Positions 7,672 to 15,227 of a stretch of DNA of 24,623 nucleotides are shown piece by piece. Below the pieces are notes generated by a model. That model did not search any database, was not told the DNA's origin, and saw nothing but the letters and a program-made list of their open reading frames with translations. Each line of letters opens with the position of its first letter. Position 1 is the first letter of the stretch. Both the position numbers and the translations under genes were made by a program. Source of the DNA: Phycisphaerales bacterium UBA3190 (GTDB lineage Bacteria > Planctomycetota > Phycisphaerae > Phycisphaerales > UBA1924); NCBI GenBank assembly GCA_002364005.1, contig DEXG01000011.1, forward strand, positions 11,986-36,608, given 5' to 3'.

Positions 7672-8295
7672 ATGCGCACCAAGATTGTCTGGGGCGTGTT
7701 AGGTATTGGTATGACCATGGGTATCGGTTTGCTGTCCGTATTGGATACGGGCACCCCTGCTCGTTCCGGTGGGCTGTCGCTGACGCCCCTGATGGGCATC
7801 GAACGCAGCGTGGGCATGGAATCGATCTTCCAGACACAGACCCCGCTCGAATCGCAGCGATGGGACTCGATCGTGATCGTGCACTCTGGCGAGCCGGCTG
7901 GTTCACCTGTTGATATTGCTGAGCAGCACAAGTCCCTGGGATACGAGGGGCTTGGGTTCCATTTCGTCATCGGCAACGGCAAGCGGATGGGCGACGGCGA
8001 GATCCATGTCGGGTATCGCTGGCTCGACCAGCAGACCGGTGCCGATCTCAGCGGCGTGCGGAGTGGTTTCAACAGCAGCAACGCGATCGAAATCTGCTTG
8101 GTTGGCGACGGCGATCGACGCCCGTTCAGCCAGGAGCAGATGTACCGCCTGGCCCAGCTGGTCAGCGCACTGACAGAGGAACTGCAGATCCCCGCCGATC
8201 AGGTGCACCTCCACAAGGATCTTGCAGGGACCAGCAGCCCCGGACAGTTTTTTCCGCGGGCCGAGTTCGAGCAGCTCCTCGCTTCGATGAACTGA
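7672..8295 (+). CDS. Membrane-anchored Amidase_2/PGRP-fold protein lacking the zinc cysteine
   Basis: The fold is that of N-acetylmuramoyl-L-alanine amidases and peptidoglycan recognition proteins, which bind peptidoglycan stems and, when zinc-loaded, cleave the amide bond. From the ATG at 7672 (207 residues) there is a signal anchor at about 4-25. IVIVHSG follows with the first zinc ligand His71, then GFHFVIGNGKRMGDGEIHVGYRW, here split across two family motifs, then AIEICLVGDG. The ligand region is HLHKDLAGTSSPG, with His181 and Ser189 where active enzymes have Cys (TxCPG). That substitution in PGRPs goes with loss of amidase activity and retention of binding. A GTG at 7633 could extend the start by 13 residues. 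A strong terminator follows. Confidence 0.82.
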   Translation: MRTKIVWGVLGIGMTMGIGLLSVLDTGTPARSGGLSLTPLMGIERSVGMESIFQTQTPLESQRWDSIVIVHSGEPAGSPVDIAEQHKSLGYEGLGFHFVIGNGKRMGDGEIHVGYRWLDQQTGADLSGVRSGFNSSNAIEICLVGDGDRRPFSQEQMYRLAQLVSALTEELQIPADQVHLHKDLAGTSSPGQFFPRAEFEQLLASMN

Positions 8296-8320
8296 TCCTC
8301 GCTGAAATGACACAATGCCG

Positions 8321-8348
8321 CAAACACCCTTTCGGGTGTTTGTTTTTT
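8321..8348 (+). terminator. Strong Rho-independent terminator after the amidase-fold gene
   Basis: A perfect 9-bp stem CAAACACCC (8321-8329) / GGGTGTTTG (8334-8342) with a TTTC loop is followed by six T at 8343-8348. It starts 26 bp after the stop codon. Confidence 0.92.
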
Positions 8349-8712
8349 ATTCCAGATCATGGGCGAAACCGCATGCTCAGTGTGTGATCGTGGATCCTGT
8401 CTTGCTGGGCTGCGTACTATGTTCTATCAGTTGTTCGTGGCCGCTTCTACCACTCGCCGGGGGTGCGGCCGAAACACGAGCGTTCGCTGTGCCTTCTCCT
8501 CTCGAAATGTCAAGACTCTGTGTGCGTCGGCTCGGCAGGCCCGTACAGGGGGGATACCATCAACCGATAACCACGGTTCTATGCCCTGCGTGTGGAATCG
8601 AGTTGGGAACTTGCCGAAGTACAACATCTCAGGTGTCATTGAGCCACGCGTTCTGCGTTGTGCGAGAAGACACTCGTTAAGTTGACTCGGGAAACGCGAG
8701 AGCAGTGCACGG
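8349..8712. other. Intergenic stretch without a convincing gene
   Basis: About 360 bp between the terminator and the kinase gene. Open frames exist, such as 8359-8685, but they are Cys/Arg/Ser-rich without domains, ribosome sites or family resemblance. Base composition is more mixed than in the flanking genes. It presumably carries the promoter of the kinase gene, but I cannot identify a convincing -35/-10 pair. Confidence 0.5.
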
Positions 8713-9606
8713 ATGACGAACGACCCAGTTGCAGTCTGGAAGAAGGGTGACACCGTTGAGGGGTACCGCGTGATCAGCGAGATCGGGCGCGGCGCTGCAT
8801 CGGTTATCTATCTCGTTCAGGACCCCAAGACCAAGCAGATCTGGGCGCTCAAGCATGTGATCAAGAACAACGCCAAAGAACAACGCTTCCTCGATCAGAC
8901 CGAGACCGAGTACAAGATCGCTTCACAGCTCGATCACGACTCGATCCGCAAGATCCCACGCATGATCAAGAAGGGGTCGCTGCTCAAGACCAACGAGCTC
9001 TACCTGGTCATGGAACTCGTGGATGGCATCTCACTGCACGAAGAGCAGCCCGACGACCTGACCACCATCGTGGACATCTTCCAGCAGACCGCGTCCGCAT
9101 TGGGCCAGATGCACGACCGCGGCTTTGTGCACGCCGACATGAAGCCCCACAATGTCATCGTGGGTGTCGACCTCGATGGCAACCACACGGCCAAGCTCAT
9201 CGACCTTGGGCAGTCCTGCAAGACCGGGACAATCAAGAAACGCATCCAGGGCACGCCCGACTACATCGCCCCCGAGCAGGTCCACCGGCGCGAGATCACG
9301 CCCAAGACCGACATCTACAACTTCGGGGCCACGATGTACTGGGTGCTGACGGGCAAGAACATCCCGACAGCAATGGGGCATCAGAAAGACTCGCTCATGG
9401 GCTCGCTCGATGACTCGCTCATCGAGAAGGCCACGCCCGTCAACGAGATCAACCCGCTCGTGCCGGATCGTCTCAACGATCTGATCATGCAGTGCGTCGA
9501 GGTCGATGTCGATCGCCGTCCTGAATCAATGGATGTCGTCGCTGATAAGCTCGACCTGATCCTGGGCATGCAGCGGGCCGAATCGATGCCCCAGCAGGCC
9601 GACTGA
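8713..9606 (+). CDS. Hanks-type serine/threonine protein kinase
   Basis: A 297-residue soluble protein kinase that transfers phosphate from ATP to Ser/Thr. The subdomains read in order: glycine loop IGRGAASVIYLV (24-35), ATP-anchoring Lys47 in ALKHV, a helix-C Glu at 65 or 67, hinge LYLVMELVDG (97-105), catalytic loop HADMKPHN (140-147, base Asp142, Lys144, Asn147), metal-binding DLG (164-166) in place of DFG, GTPDYIAPE (180-188), the Asp200 of TDIYNFG, and Arg268/269. The Arg of HRD is Ala, so it is a non-RD kinase that may not need activation-loop phosphorylation. There is no transmembrane segment or PASTA/sensor domain; the tail after 285 is short. It is followed 59 bp later by a phosphoesterase of the kind that could reverse its action. 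Confidence 0.94.
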   Translation: MTNDPVAVWKKGDTVEGYRVISEIGRGAASVIYLVQDPKTKQIWALKHVIKNNAKEQRFLDQTETEYKIASQLDHDSIRKIPRMIKKGSLLKTNELYLVMELVDGISLHEEQPDDLTTIVDIFQQTASALGQMHDRGFVHADMKPHNVIVGVDLDGNHTAKLIDLGQSCKTGTIKKRIQGTPDYIAPEQVHRREITPKTDIYNFGATMYWVLTGKNIPTAMGHQKDSLMGSLDDSLIEKATPVNEINPLVPDRLNDLIMQCVEVDVDRRPESMDVVADKLDLILGMQRAESMPQQAD

Positions 9607-9665
9607 GCACCCCTGATACACCTGCATTGACCCAGACGGCCCGATCGGGCCGATACACCCATGCC

Positions 9666-10553
9666 ATGTGGACCCTCGATCTCAACGATCTCGATGAAGT
9701 CGTCGATACCCTGCGAGCGGGGGCCAAGGCCATGCGCGAAGCGTCGTGCAGGCGCGGCTCGATCGATTTCATCGAATCGCCCGGGCACCTGATCGCCACG
9801 GGCGATACCCATGACCATCCCAAGAACTTCAAGGCGGTGCTCAGCGCCGCCGGGCTTGACGGCGAGTTCGGGGCCGAGGAGAAGCACCTCACGCTCCACG
9901 AGATCATCCACGGCGAGCTGCCCGAGCAGATCGGTCTCCCGCTGGATACCAGCTATCGCGGGCTCACCCGCGTGGCGGCGCTCAAGTCCATGCACCCGGA
10001 GCTGGTGCACATCCTGCTGGCCAACCATGAGCTGGCCCAGGCCATCGGCTCGGGCATCATGAAGAACGGGATCCCCTGCGTCAAGGCCTTCGACGCGGGC
10101 GTGGAATCGGTCTTCGGCGACGACAGCGAGACGGTCTTCGAGGCCATACGGGAGTTCGTCTTCGCCATGCCCATCGCCCTGCGCTGCCGATGCCCGCAGG
10201 GCGACATCCTCTGTGCCCACTCATTGCCGGGCCCGGCCTCGATGGGACGATTCGACGCATCGATCCTCGACCGCGACCTGACCGAGCAGGACTACGAGCC
10301 CCGGGTCGGCTCGGCCCACCTCATGGTCTGGGGGCGTGGCTACGACCACGACCAGCTCGAGGACCTCACCGAGCGGTGGGGGGTGAACCTGTTCATCCTG
10401 GGCCACGAGCACGCCGCCAAGGGCTATAGCATCGTCGAGCCCAACGCGATGGTGCTCAACACCGACCACGAGCAGGCGGTGTACCTCCCGATCGATCTCG
10501 ACCACGAGCCGACGGTCGAGCAGTGCGAGCGTCAGATCGTCCGCATCAACTAA
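9666..10553 (+). CDS. Calcineurin-like metallophosphoesterase (putative protein phosphatase)
   Basis: A dinuclear-metal phosphoesterase, most like the PPP/bacterial protein-phosphatase branch. Of the metal-ligand motifs, GDTHDH at about 46-51 (GDxH), NHE at 120-122 (GNH[D/E], with Ala for Gly), CAHSLP at about 183-188, and GHEH at 246-249 are all present in the correct order and spacing. The 295-residue form from the ATG at 9666 is used; a TTG at 9627 would add 13 residues without a better ribosome site. It lacks a signal peptide, so it is cytoplasmic like the adjacent kinase. The pair suggests phosphorylation and dephosphorylation of shared targets, but nucleotide or other phosphoester substrates remain possible. 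Its stop codon overlaps that of the convergent repeat protein gene. Confidence 0.85.
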   Translation: MWTLDLNDLDEVVDTLRAGAKAMREASCRRGSIDFIESPGHLIATGDTHDHPKNFKAVLSAAGLDGEFGAEEKHLTLHEIIHGELPEQIGLPLDTSYRGLTRVAALKSMHPELVHILLANHELAQAIGSGIMKNGIPCVKAFDAGVESVFGDDSETVFEAIREFVFAMPIALRCRCPQGDILCAHSLPGPASMGRFDASILDRDLTEQDYEPRVGSAHLMVWGRGYDHDQLEDLTERWGVNLFILGHEHAAKGYSIVEPNAMVLNTDHEQAVYLPIDLDHEPTVEQCERQIVRIN

Positions 10554-12223
10554 AACGCTTCGTTCAGTTCCGGTTGTGGGTGGATGGCGCGATCGTTCCC
10601 AAACCCGAATGCCTCGGGATCGAGGTACTTGCCCATGTGCTGCTCGGGCTTGTCCTCTTCCACCTGGATGCGATGCAGGTTGGAACTGGGGTCCTGACGC
10701 ACGCCGGTCACCTCCCAGCTCACCTTGGCGTTCGGGACGCCGCCCGAGATCATGAACTGATTCGTGGAGATCTCCGAGGCGATGTAGAGGTTGGGCATCG
10801 ATGCGCCGATGGGCGTCAGCTGATAACGGAAGTCACGATTGAGTACTTCGAAGTAATCGGGCAGCTCGACGACCGCGTTGCCGTCGGTGTCGAGCAGGAT
10901 GACGCCGTTGTAGATGTTCATCATGTCGGGCGATTCGACGAAGGAGTGGGAGAGGTACTTGTTCTCCGGGTCGAGCGGGTGGTCGATCTTGAACGAGCCG
11001 GATGACTTGCTCAGGGTTCCCGTGACATGGACATCGCCGGTGAAGTAGCCCGCCCAGCGTGTGCCATCGCCGAAGGCGGTGCCATACACGCCGTAGGCCG
11101 TGTCCGAACTGGTCGATGCGCTGGCGCTGCCGTAGACGCCGTAGCCGGTTCGGTTCGACGAGTTCGATGTGAGCGCGTAGCCACGGACCCCAGCGATGAA
11201 TGACCCGGTCGCGTTCGCTGAGCCAGCGATGCCGCGAACGCCGACTCGGTTGCCATTGCCGTCTTCTTCTGCGACCCCCTCGATACCGGTCTCTCGCCCT
11301 GAACCGAAAATCGCGATGCCGTTTCCCGTCAGTGAGGTGTTGAATGCCTCAACCGCATACTGCGCGTTCGCGAGGGTGACATTGGTGCCCGCATCGTTGT
11401 GGATTGCGTAGAGCCCGCTCCCGCTGCTGGTCTGGGAGTACACGCCGGTGCCCGAGCTGGACACGCCGTTGACACCGGTGCCCGAGGTCGAGACGCCGTC
11501 GATGCCCGTGCCCGAAGTGGACGAACCCCTGACGCCACGCCCGGATGGAGCGGTTCCATAGACACCCCACCCGCCGGCATCGTGCGAGCCATAGACGCCG
11601 ATCCCCAGCGTGCTCTGTCCGCGGTTGCGTCCACGCACACCGGCGGAGAGTCCGCCCGCTCCACTGGCTGCGATCTCGCCGTACACCCCGACCGCGTTGG
11701 CGCTCCTCGAGTTGCTCTCGCCGTGGACCCCGGGGGTTGTGCCTGTGGTCGCGGCATGAATGCCTCGTATCGCCGTGCCGGTGGACGAGGTAGCTTCCAC
11801 TTCCAGCGGGACGCTCGATGAGTCCGTGAGGAACAGCGGGAGTTCAACTGTTCCGGCGGCATTGGCTCGCACGGCATTGAGCGCCCGCGGCGTTGGGCGT
11901 ACCCGAGTCCGCGGCGAGAGAATCGAGCCCTCGACATTGATCGAGAGCCAGCGTGCGTCGTCGTTGAGCAACGCGCTGGGGAAATCAATCTCAACGCTAA
12001 AGATGCCATCGACAACCGAGACATTGCTGATCGAGTCCACGGCCAGGGCGAAACCGCCGCTGGCCGAGTCGGTCAGGGTGAAGGTCATGTCGTAGAGGCC
12101 GTCGGCCGGAGCGCCGGCTTCCATGAGCTGTCCCTGATAGGTGAACGGCTCGGCACTGGCGCCGGTCGTGAGCCCGGCGGCGATCAGGGCGCACAGCCCC
12201 ATGGTCATTCGATTCTTCATCAT
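10550..12223 (-). CDS. Exported GVYG-repeat protein with a conserved C-terminal surface domain
   Basis: A 557-residue secreted protein, probably surface-exposed or extracellular. The signal peptide is MMKNRMTMGLCALIAAG with cleavage after GASA (about 24). The next domain (25-125) opens with FTYQGQL and includes a LYDMTFTLTD motif. A long low-complexity repeat zone (about 146-391) follows, built of GVYG, GVRG and SGTG units, including four tandem decapeptides at 232-271. The final domain (about 411-521) has the phrase HPLDPENKYLSHSFVES, which I associate with environmental and planctomycete surface proteins. The start at 12223 has AGGAGAGGG just upstream; an in-frame start at 12280 is unlikely. 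There are no catalytic motifs; a structural or adhesive role is inference. It is divergent from the zinc-ribbon array and convergent with the phosphatase. Confidence 0.82.
   Translation of the reverse strand: MMKNRMTMGLCALIAAGLTTGASAEPFTYQGQLMEAGAPADGLYDMTFTLTDSASGGFALAVDSISNVSVVDGIFSVEIDFPSALLNDDARWLSINVEGSILSPRTRVRPTPRALNAVRANAAGTVELPLFLTDSSSVPLEVEATSSTGTAIRGIHAATTGTTPGVHGESNSRSANAVGVYGEIAASGAGGLSAGVRGRNRGQSTLGIGVYGSHDAGGWGVYGTAPSGRGVRGSSTSGTGIDGVSTSGTGVNGVSSSGTGVYSQTSSGSGLYAIHNDAGTNVTLANAQYAVEAFNTSLTGNGIAIFGSGRETGIEGVAEEDGNGNRVGVRGIAGSANATGSFIAGVRGYALTSNSSNRTGYGVYGSASASTSSDTAYGVYGTAFGDGTRWAGYFTGDVHVTGTLSKSSGSFKIDHPLDPENKYLSHSFVESPDMMNIYNGVILLDTDGNAVVELPDYFEVLNRDFRYQLTPIGASMPNLYIASEISTNQFMISGGVPNAKVSWEVTGVRQDPSSNLHRIQVEEDKPEQHMGKYLDPEAFGFGNDRAIHPQPELNEAF
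11411..11530 (-). repeat. Four tandem 30-bp coding repeats
   Basis: Within the exported repeat protein, four consecutive decapeptide units of the form (R/D/N/Y)GxSxSGTG(V/I) are encoded by 30-bp repeats. The first three are very similar and the fourth is degenerate (YSQTSSGSGL). Such tandem units are prone to copy-number change. Confidence 0.75.
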
Positions 12224-12305
12224 GTTCCCTCTCCTGCAACTGGTATGGTGTGCGAGTGTATCAGAGTAGGGGCGAACCACCTAGCTTCGGCTGCGAATCG
12301 GGCTC

Positions 12306-12317
12306 TATCGGCCGATA
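12306..12317. promoter_or_regulatory. Perfect 12-bp palindrome between divergent genes
   Basis: TATCGGCCGATA is a perfect inverted repeat. It sits in the 126-bp gap between the exported repeat protein (minus) and the first zinc-ribbon array gene (plus), 32 bp before the latter's ATG. A dimeric regulator site is possible. A palindrome of this length can also arise by chance in GC-rich DNA. Confidence 0.25.
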
Positions 12318-12349
12318 CGGTGGGTCGCTGAGCGGAGAATGGGGACCGG

Positions 12350-13288
12350 ATGACAGCACAACACGCCCAGTCTGTGATCTGCCCCAAGTGCGGCTACGAC
12401 CAGTCGGGCGCCATCGCGACCTGGGAGGATCAGTGCCCGATCGAAGGCACCTGTCCTGAATGCGGGCTGGGCTTTGCGTGGGCCAACATCATCGATCCGG
12501 CGCGCGTGGATCTGCGTTGGTATATCGAGCACGCCCCCCGCAAGCGAGATTTGCTCGTCCGATCACCGCCAACCCTGCGCAGGCTGCTCATCCCAAACCT
12601 GTACTGGCGCAGCGTCGGGGTGTCGACGCGCATCGAGATCCGCACGCTGCTGCTCTGGCTCCTGCTGCTGCTGTTGGTTTGGCATGCCCTGGCTTTGGTG
12701 CCCGTTGGGCTGGGCAACTGGCAGGAGAGCTGGGGCATGGTGCGCGGCGGCGGGTTCAACGACTTTGTCGACGAGGGCATCCCGGGCGTTCTTTACGAGC
12801 TGCACAACGCGATCTTCGCGCCGTTCTTTCGTGTGCAGTACGGCTACTACGGGCTGCAGTATCGGCTGGGGGGGTACGACTACCAGGATGTGCGTGCCGT
12901 GTTCATCGTACCGGGTCTGGTTGCCTTGCCCTCGACGATGTGGCTCGTGCTGATCTGGCTGCTGCCAGTGACGAGGGCACGCTCGTCGCTGCGCTCGGTC
13001 CATCTCCTGCGTGCGTGGCTGCTCACCCTGATCCCCGTGATCGTGCTGTTTGAGTGTGCGCGGATCCTCATTGGCTTTGTCGCCTGGTTCAACAGTGCGG
13101 CCTTTTTGATATCGTTCGCGTTCGTATTGCTCGCCATCATCCTGCTCAGTCTGATCTGGGTGCAATGGTTCTGGATCGCGGCGATGAAGGTCGGCTGGGG
13201 GATCAAGCCGGTCTGGCCCATCGCGGTGCTCGGGTGCATCGCGTCGCTGCTGACGAGCGCGATTCTGATTGTCTCGGGGACGATGTGA
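12350..13288 (+). CDS. Zinc-ribbon membrane protein, array member A
   Basis: First of seven tandem paralogues; function unknown. The 312-residue protein has a Cys4 zinc-ribbon head: C11 and C14 in CPKCGYDQSG, C35 and C38 in CPECGL, with an extra Cys29. The invariant WYxEH (57-61) follows, then a basic linker with RSPPTLRRLL, and about five hydrophobic segments (roughly 100-120, 183-206, 222-242, 250-278, 288-309). Between segments 2 and 3 lies a conserved basic loop, TRARSSLRSVHLLRA. VQWFWIAAMKVGW is conserved at the end of segment 4. GGGG at 12341 gives a modest ribosome site. The palindrome at 12306 and the divergent gene suggest that the array's promoter is just upstream. The zinc ribbon is inferred from cysteine spacing. 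Confidence 0.83.
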   Translation: MTAQHAQSVICPKCGYDQSGAIATWEDQCPIEGTCPECGLGFAWANIIDPARVDLRWYIEHAPRKRDLLVRSPPTLRRLLIPNLYWRSVGVSTRIEIRTLLLWLLLLLLVWHALALVPVGLGNWQESWGMVRGGGFNDFVDEGIPGVLYELHNAIFAPFFRVQYGYYGLQYRLGGYDYQDVRAVFIVPGLVALPSTMWLVLIWLLPVTRARSSLRSVHLLRAWLLTLIPVIVLFECARILIGFVAWFNSAAFLISFAFVLLAIILLSLIWVQWFWIAAMKVGWGIKPVWPIAVLGCIASLLTSAILIVSGTM

Positions 13289-13296
13289 GCGGTGAC

Positions 13297-14256
13297 ATGA
13301 CCAAGTTGACACACCAACCAATCTGCCCCAAATGCGGCTACGACCAAAGCGGGATCATCGACTCGTGGGTCGATTCATGCCCGATCAACGGCAGCTGTGC
13401 CGAGTGCGGGCTGGGCTTTGCGTGGCGCGATGTATTTGATCCGGTACGAAACGATCTGCATTGGTACGCCGAGCACACGCAATCTCTCTGGGGCATCATC
13501 GCGCGCACGCCCGGCACCCTGATGCGGTTGGTATTGCCCTGGTACTACTGGCGCTCGGTTGGGGTCGAGGCACGCATCAGTCTTCGGGCGTTGGCGATGT
13601 GGCTAATCGTGCTGGCCATCGGGCTGCACCTGCTGATGTCGATCCCATATGGGATCGGTGCCTGGCACGATCAATCCAGATACTACGGATCACTGAGCAA
13701 TCTCTATCAGAACGCAGGGATCAAGGGGCTGATCCAACCCCTGATCGAGGGCATCGGCTGGCCGTTTGTGGGCGCGCGGGTTGATTTCATCGGGTCTTCC
13801 CTGCGCCTGTATTTCCCGATCACGAATGCGAGAATCGCGCGGAGTGCGTTCACGCCGCTCTTCCCATTGTTCGGGATGACGCTGGTCTGGGCGCTGATCA
13901 TGCTGGTCCTGCCCACCACGCGTCGGCGTGCGAAGATCAGGGCGGCCCATGTATATCGTGCGGCATTGATAAGCGTGTTCACCTTGGTGCTGGTCTTTGA
14001 AATGCACCGGCTCACCCTGGGCCTGGATTTATGGACCGCGACGCCCCCGATGATCAGCAACACTTGGGCACGACGCTTCGGCGGGGTGGTGATCCCGCTA
14101 CTCGGGCTATGGGTACTGCTCTTCTGGGGCAGCGCGGTGATCGTGGGTTGGCGCGTGCGTCCGTGCGGGCTTCTGATCGTGCTTGGTTCGATCGCATCGC
14201 TGATCGGCAGCGTATCGGTGTTCTTTGTTCTCTCGACGATCATCGGGTGGCTGTGA
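13297..14256 (+). CDS. Zinc-ribbon membrane protein, array member B
   Basis: A 319-residue paralogue starting 8 bp after A. Zinc-ribbon cysteines are C10, C13, C34 and C37, with the extra Cys at 28; the second pair is CAEC instead of CPEC. WYAEH is at 56-60. The first membrane segment is about 98-120, and the rest of the membrane domain includes the basic loop PTTRRRAKIRAAHVYRA (206-222) and the terminal segments about 262-284 and 291-315. The extra-membrane loop after segment 1 differs completely in sequence from that of A, so this is the fast-diverging part. The start is ATG 13297; longer in-frame starts overlap A too far and would precede the conserved head. Confidence 0.83.
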   Translation: MTKLTHQPICPKCGYDQSGIIDSWVDSCPINGSCAECGLGFAWRDVFDPVRNDLHWYAEHTQSLWGIIARTPGTLMRLVLPWYYWRSVGVEARISLRALAMWLIVLAIGLHLLMSIPYGIGAWHDQSRYYGSLSNLYQNAGIKGLIQPLIEGIGWPFVGARVDFIGSSLRLYFPITNARIARSAFTPLFPLFGMTLVWALIMLVLPTTRRRAKIRAAHVYRAALISVFTLVLVFEMHRLTLGLDLWTATPPMISNTWARRFGGVVIPLLGLWVLLFWGSAVIVGWRVRPCGLLIVLGSIASLIGSVSVFFVLSTIIGWL

Positions 14257-15218
14257 TGAAGAGCCCCGCACGCATAAACGAGCACCACCCCGAGTGTCCC
14301 TCCTGTGGGTACGGCCTCACAGGTCAGATCGCAAGCTGGACGCAACAGTGCCCGCTCAATGGCGTTTGCCCCGAGTGCGGACACGCGTATCAGTGGCGTG
14401 AAGTCTTCGCGATCGTCAACGAGTGGGGGAGCAGGGTCGATTGGTACAGCGAGCACGGGGGCGATTGGATCGAACTCTTCCAGCGTGCACCGGGCACACT
14501 CTGGCGTCTGATGCGTCCGGGTCGGTTCTTCAAAGCGATCAATCACCGCAGGATGATCCGATTGCGCATGCTGTTCTGGTGGATGCTCGTCGTGACGGCG
14601 GGGCTGCACCTGTGCATATCACCCGTTGGTGCCGCGGGCAACGCGCAGGCGGGCAACTGGTCCAGCACCGGGCACGGGTGGGATGCCCAGTGGACTCAGA
14701 GCACGATGGACACCGTGGCTAATACCGCCAGCGCGGTGCTGTTCCCATACGCCATGGTCTATCACCATGATGATGGCTTCGAGCTGCGGCTTCCATTTTA
14801 CGATGAGGATTGGGCCGCGTACTCCATGGCGGCGGTGATTGGCATCGGGGACATGATCGCTTGGGCAACGCTGATGACCGGGGTGCTGCTTGTGCAGCAC
14901 GACGATTCGCGAGACTGGCGGCGCCAGTGGGGCCTGCTGGGGCGTGTGGCGCTGCTGAGTCTGGTGCCCATGTTGGTCTATGTCGAGTTCGTGCGCCTTG
15001 GTTTCGGGATTCATGCCGCGACAGGAATGACGGAAGCAACGGACTGGGTGCCCTACGGGTTCCTTGGCGTGTACCTGCTCATGCTGTACTGGCAACAGGC
15101 GATCTGGACCCACGCCGTCCGCTCCATCTGGAACATCAAACGCAGCTTCCTGATCAACATCGGCGGCTGCTTCGGTTCGATCATCTTTGGTATCCTGTTC
15201 CTGTTCTGGGTACTCTGA
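14256..15218 (+). CDS. Zinc-ribbon membrane protein, divergent array member C
   Basis: A 320-residue paralogue and the most divergent of the seven. The head is CPSCGYGLTG...CPECGH (C14, C17, C38, C41, extra C32), and WYSEH follows. The basic TRRRxKxR loop is replaced by VQHDDSRDWRRQW. The segment corresponding to VQWFWxAAVxVGW reads YWQQAIWTHAVRSIW. It overlaps the stop of B by one base (TGATG), so translation is probably coupled. Despite the losses, the length, order of hydrophobic segments and head are retained, so it is a diverged family member and not an unrelated insertion. A specialised partner in a hetero-oligomer is one possibility; relaxed constraint is another. Confidence 0.82.
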   Translation: MKSPARINEHHPECPSCGYGLTGQIASWTQQCPLNGVCPECGHAYQWREVFAIVNEWGSRVDWYSEHGGDWIELFQRAPGTLWRLMRPGRFFKAINHRRMIRLRMLFWWMLVVTAGLHLCISPVGAAGNAQAGNWSSTGHGWDAQWTQSTMDTVANTASAVLFPYAMVYHHDDGFELRLPFYDEDWAAYSMAAVIGIGDMIAWATLMTGVLLVQHDDSRDWRRQWGLLGRVALLSLVPMLVYVEFVRLGFGIHAATGMTEATDWVPYGFLGVYLLMLYWQQAIWTHAVRSIWNIKRSFLINIGGCFGSIIFGILFLFWVL

Positions 15219-15227
15219 GGGGAGCGC

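Noticed and set aside
8359..8685. Open frames in the gap before the kinase gene
   Set aside because: Cys/Arg/Ser-rich product, no family resemblance, no ribosome site, and an overlapping equally long frame nearby; probably non-coding.
10550..12223. Phage tail fibre
   Set aside because: The GVYG/SGTG repeats resemble fibre proteins, but there is a cleavable signal peptide and no phage gene nearby, so a host-secreted surface protein fits better.
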